Shown here: in pieces, positions 63,431-64,000 of the stretch
Position numbering within the stretch: the first letter of the stretch is position 1
Layout: every line of letters begins with the position of its first letter
Source: Hyposmocoma kahamanoa
Taxonomy: Eukaryota; Arthropoda; Insecta; Lepidoptera; Cosmopterigidae
Length of the DNA stretch: 64,000 bases
Direction: 5' to 3'
Assembly: GCF_003589595.1 (NCBI RefSeq)
Contig: NW_020653770.1
Span: 4,292,322 to 4,356,321 of the forward strand
The notes under the pieces: model-generated
What the model was told of the DNA's origin: nothing
Seen by the model: the letters and a program-made list of their open reading frames with translations, nothing else
Databases searched by the model: none
Program-made: the position numbers and the translations under genes

Positions 63431-64000
63431 AAAAAGATAGCTTATTAAAAAATAAATAAAATAAAATATTATTGTTTATACTAGCGACGAATAGTGTACA
63501 TCCCTTGACATTACATTTTAAGTTATAATATTGTGATATTGATAATATTAACTAAATTATTACATTCTAATAAATCAATTATACTGTTAATATCGTTAAC
63601 CGATATTGTTACTAGTTTTCTAGGTCTCGACAATATCGATAGTTTAACTATTGGTTTACACTACATATTCCGTGTCTCGAAACTTTTAATAACATCATTG
63701 GCTGCCCATGGCGGAGGTCATTATAATAATTTATTTTACATTTTATAGTTTTGAACATTTTAGCCATGTTTACGAGATGTTATGTCACGATTACATTTAG
63801 TTTTGTAAGAAACATAAGTAATAACGCAGTTTTAAGTAATCCCTATACCGTATAATTATTATACTACATTTATATTGAATATTTGTATTGTTTTGGCAAC
63901 TATGGCCATATATATAGGCAATATATCGTAAGAACTAACAAATATGTAATATAATATAAAAAGTAAATAACTAATCTACACGAATTCCATTTGTCAGCGA
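63431..64000. other. No gene seen
   Basis: AT-rich end of the window; a 71-codon frame at 63533 has no motif. Confidence 0.45.

Noticed and set aside
1..64000. CRISPR array, operon, phage or other prokaryotic system
   Set aside because: No evenly spaced repeats with unique spacers and no dense gene order; repeats are dispersed eukaryotic transposons.

Overview
This window reads as nuclear DNA of an insect, most likely a moth or butterfly. The evidence is intron-split coding exons with GT-AG borders, AT-rich and mostly noncoding sequence, and a very dense population of short retroposons, MITE-like elements and 5'-truncated LINEs whose protein fragments match types common in Lepidoptera. I see no bacterial-type operons, CRISPR arrays, rRNA genes or intact tRNA genes. 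One 10-base run of n (11374-11383) marks an assembly gap.

The only convincing host gene is on the minus strand. Six exons (56720-56895, 49431-49611, 48819-48953, 48316-48512, 47015-47154, 45748-45873) join in frame through GT-AG introns into the last ~317 residues of a papain-fold protein of the cathepsin B / tubulointerstitial nephritis antigen-like (TINAG-like, Swim-like) family. The position of the catalytic cysteine reads Asp, so it should be a secreted pseudoprotease. Its 5' exons were not found and probably lie to the right of the window. Its introns are full of repeats; the largest is 7.1 kb.

The rest is a transposon landscape. (1) LINE fragments: an R1-clade 3' end (851-1490) with a perfect 13-bp target duplication inside an older jockey-like copy; a second copy of that host family at 62581-63050 that shows the uninterrupted site; CR1/jockey-like pieces with hexanucleotide tails (20756-21145, 21895-22155, 22625-23375, 55565-56010); a decayed reverse transcriptase with its YADD box (41193-42296); and four RTE-type C-termini. 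(2) A nearly complete Tc1 transposon (18798-20336) with 117-bp inverted repeats and a DD34E transposase damaged near its N-terminus. (3) MITEs and fold-backs with readable target duplications (2394-2761, 6656-6908, 9603-9819, 37420-37892, 38323-38840, 42538-43018, 53664-53966). (4) Short retroposons: family C, ~330 bp with an A-rich end and no visible tRNA head, at least 25 copies or pieces; tRNA-related families S1, S2, S3 and S4; and family A, which starts or ends with a ccgacttc motif. Many of these are nested in one another, giving a relative insertion order.

Three THAP-type zinc finger beginnings (5149, 8979, 17011) are decayed. Two of them sit in duplicate copies of the same family A repeat, and the 8979 copy keeps a two-exon structure. 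I found no multi-gene system that looks new. The most interesting items are the Cys-to-Asp pseudoprotease, the THAP fragments fused to a repeat, the composite S1 SINE, the tRNA-less family C, and the nested palindromic MITE at 53664-53966.
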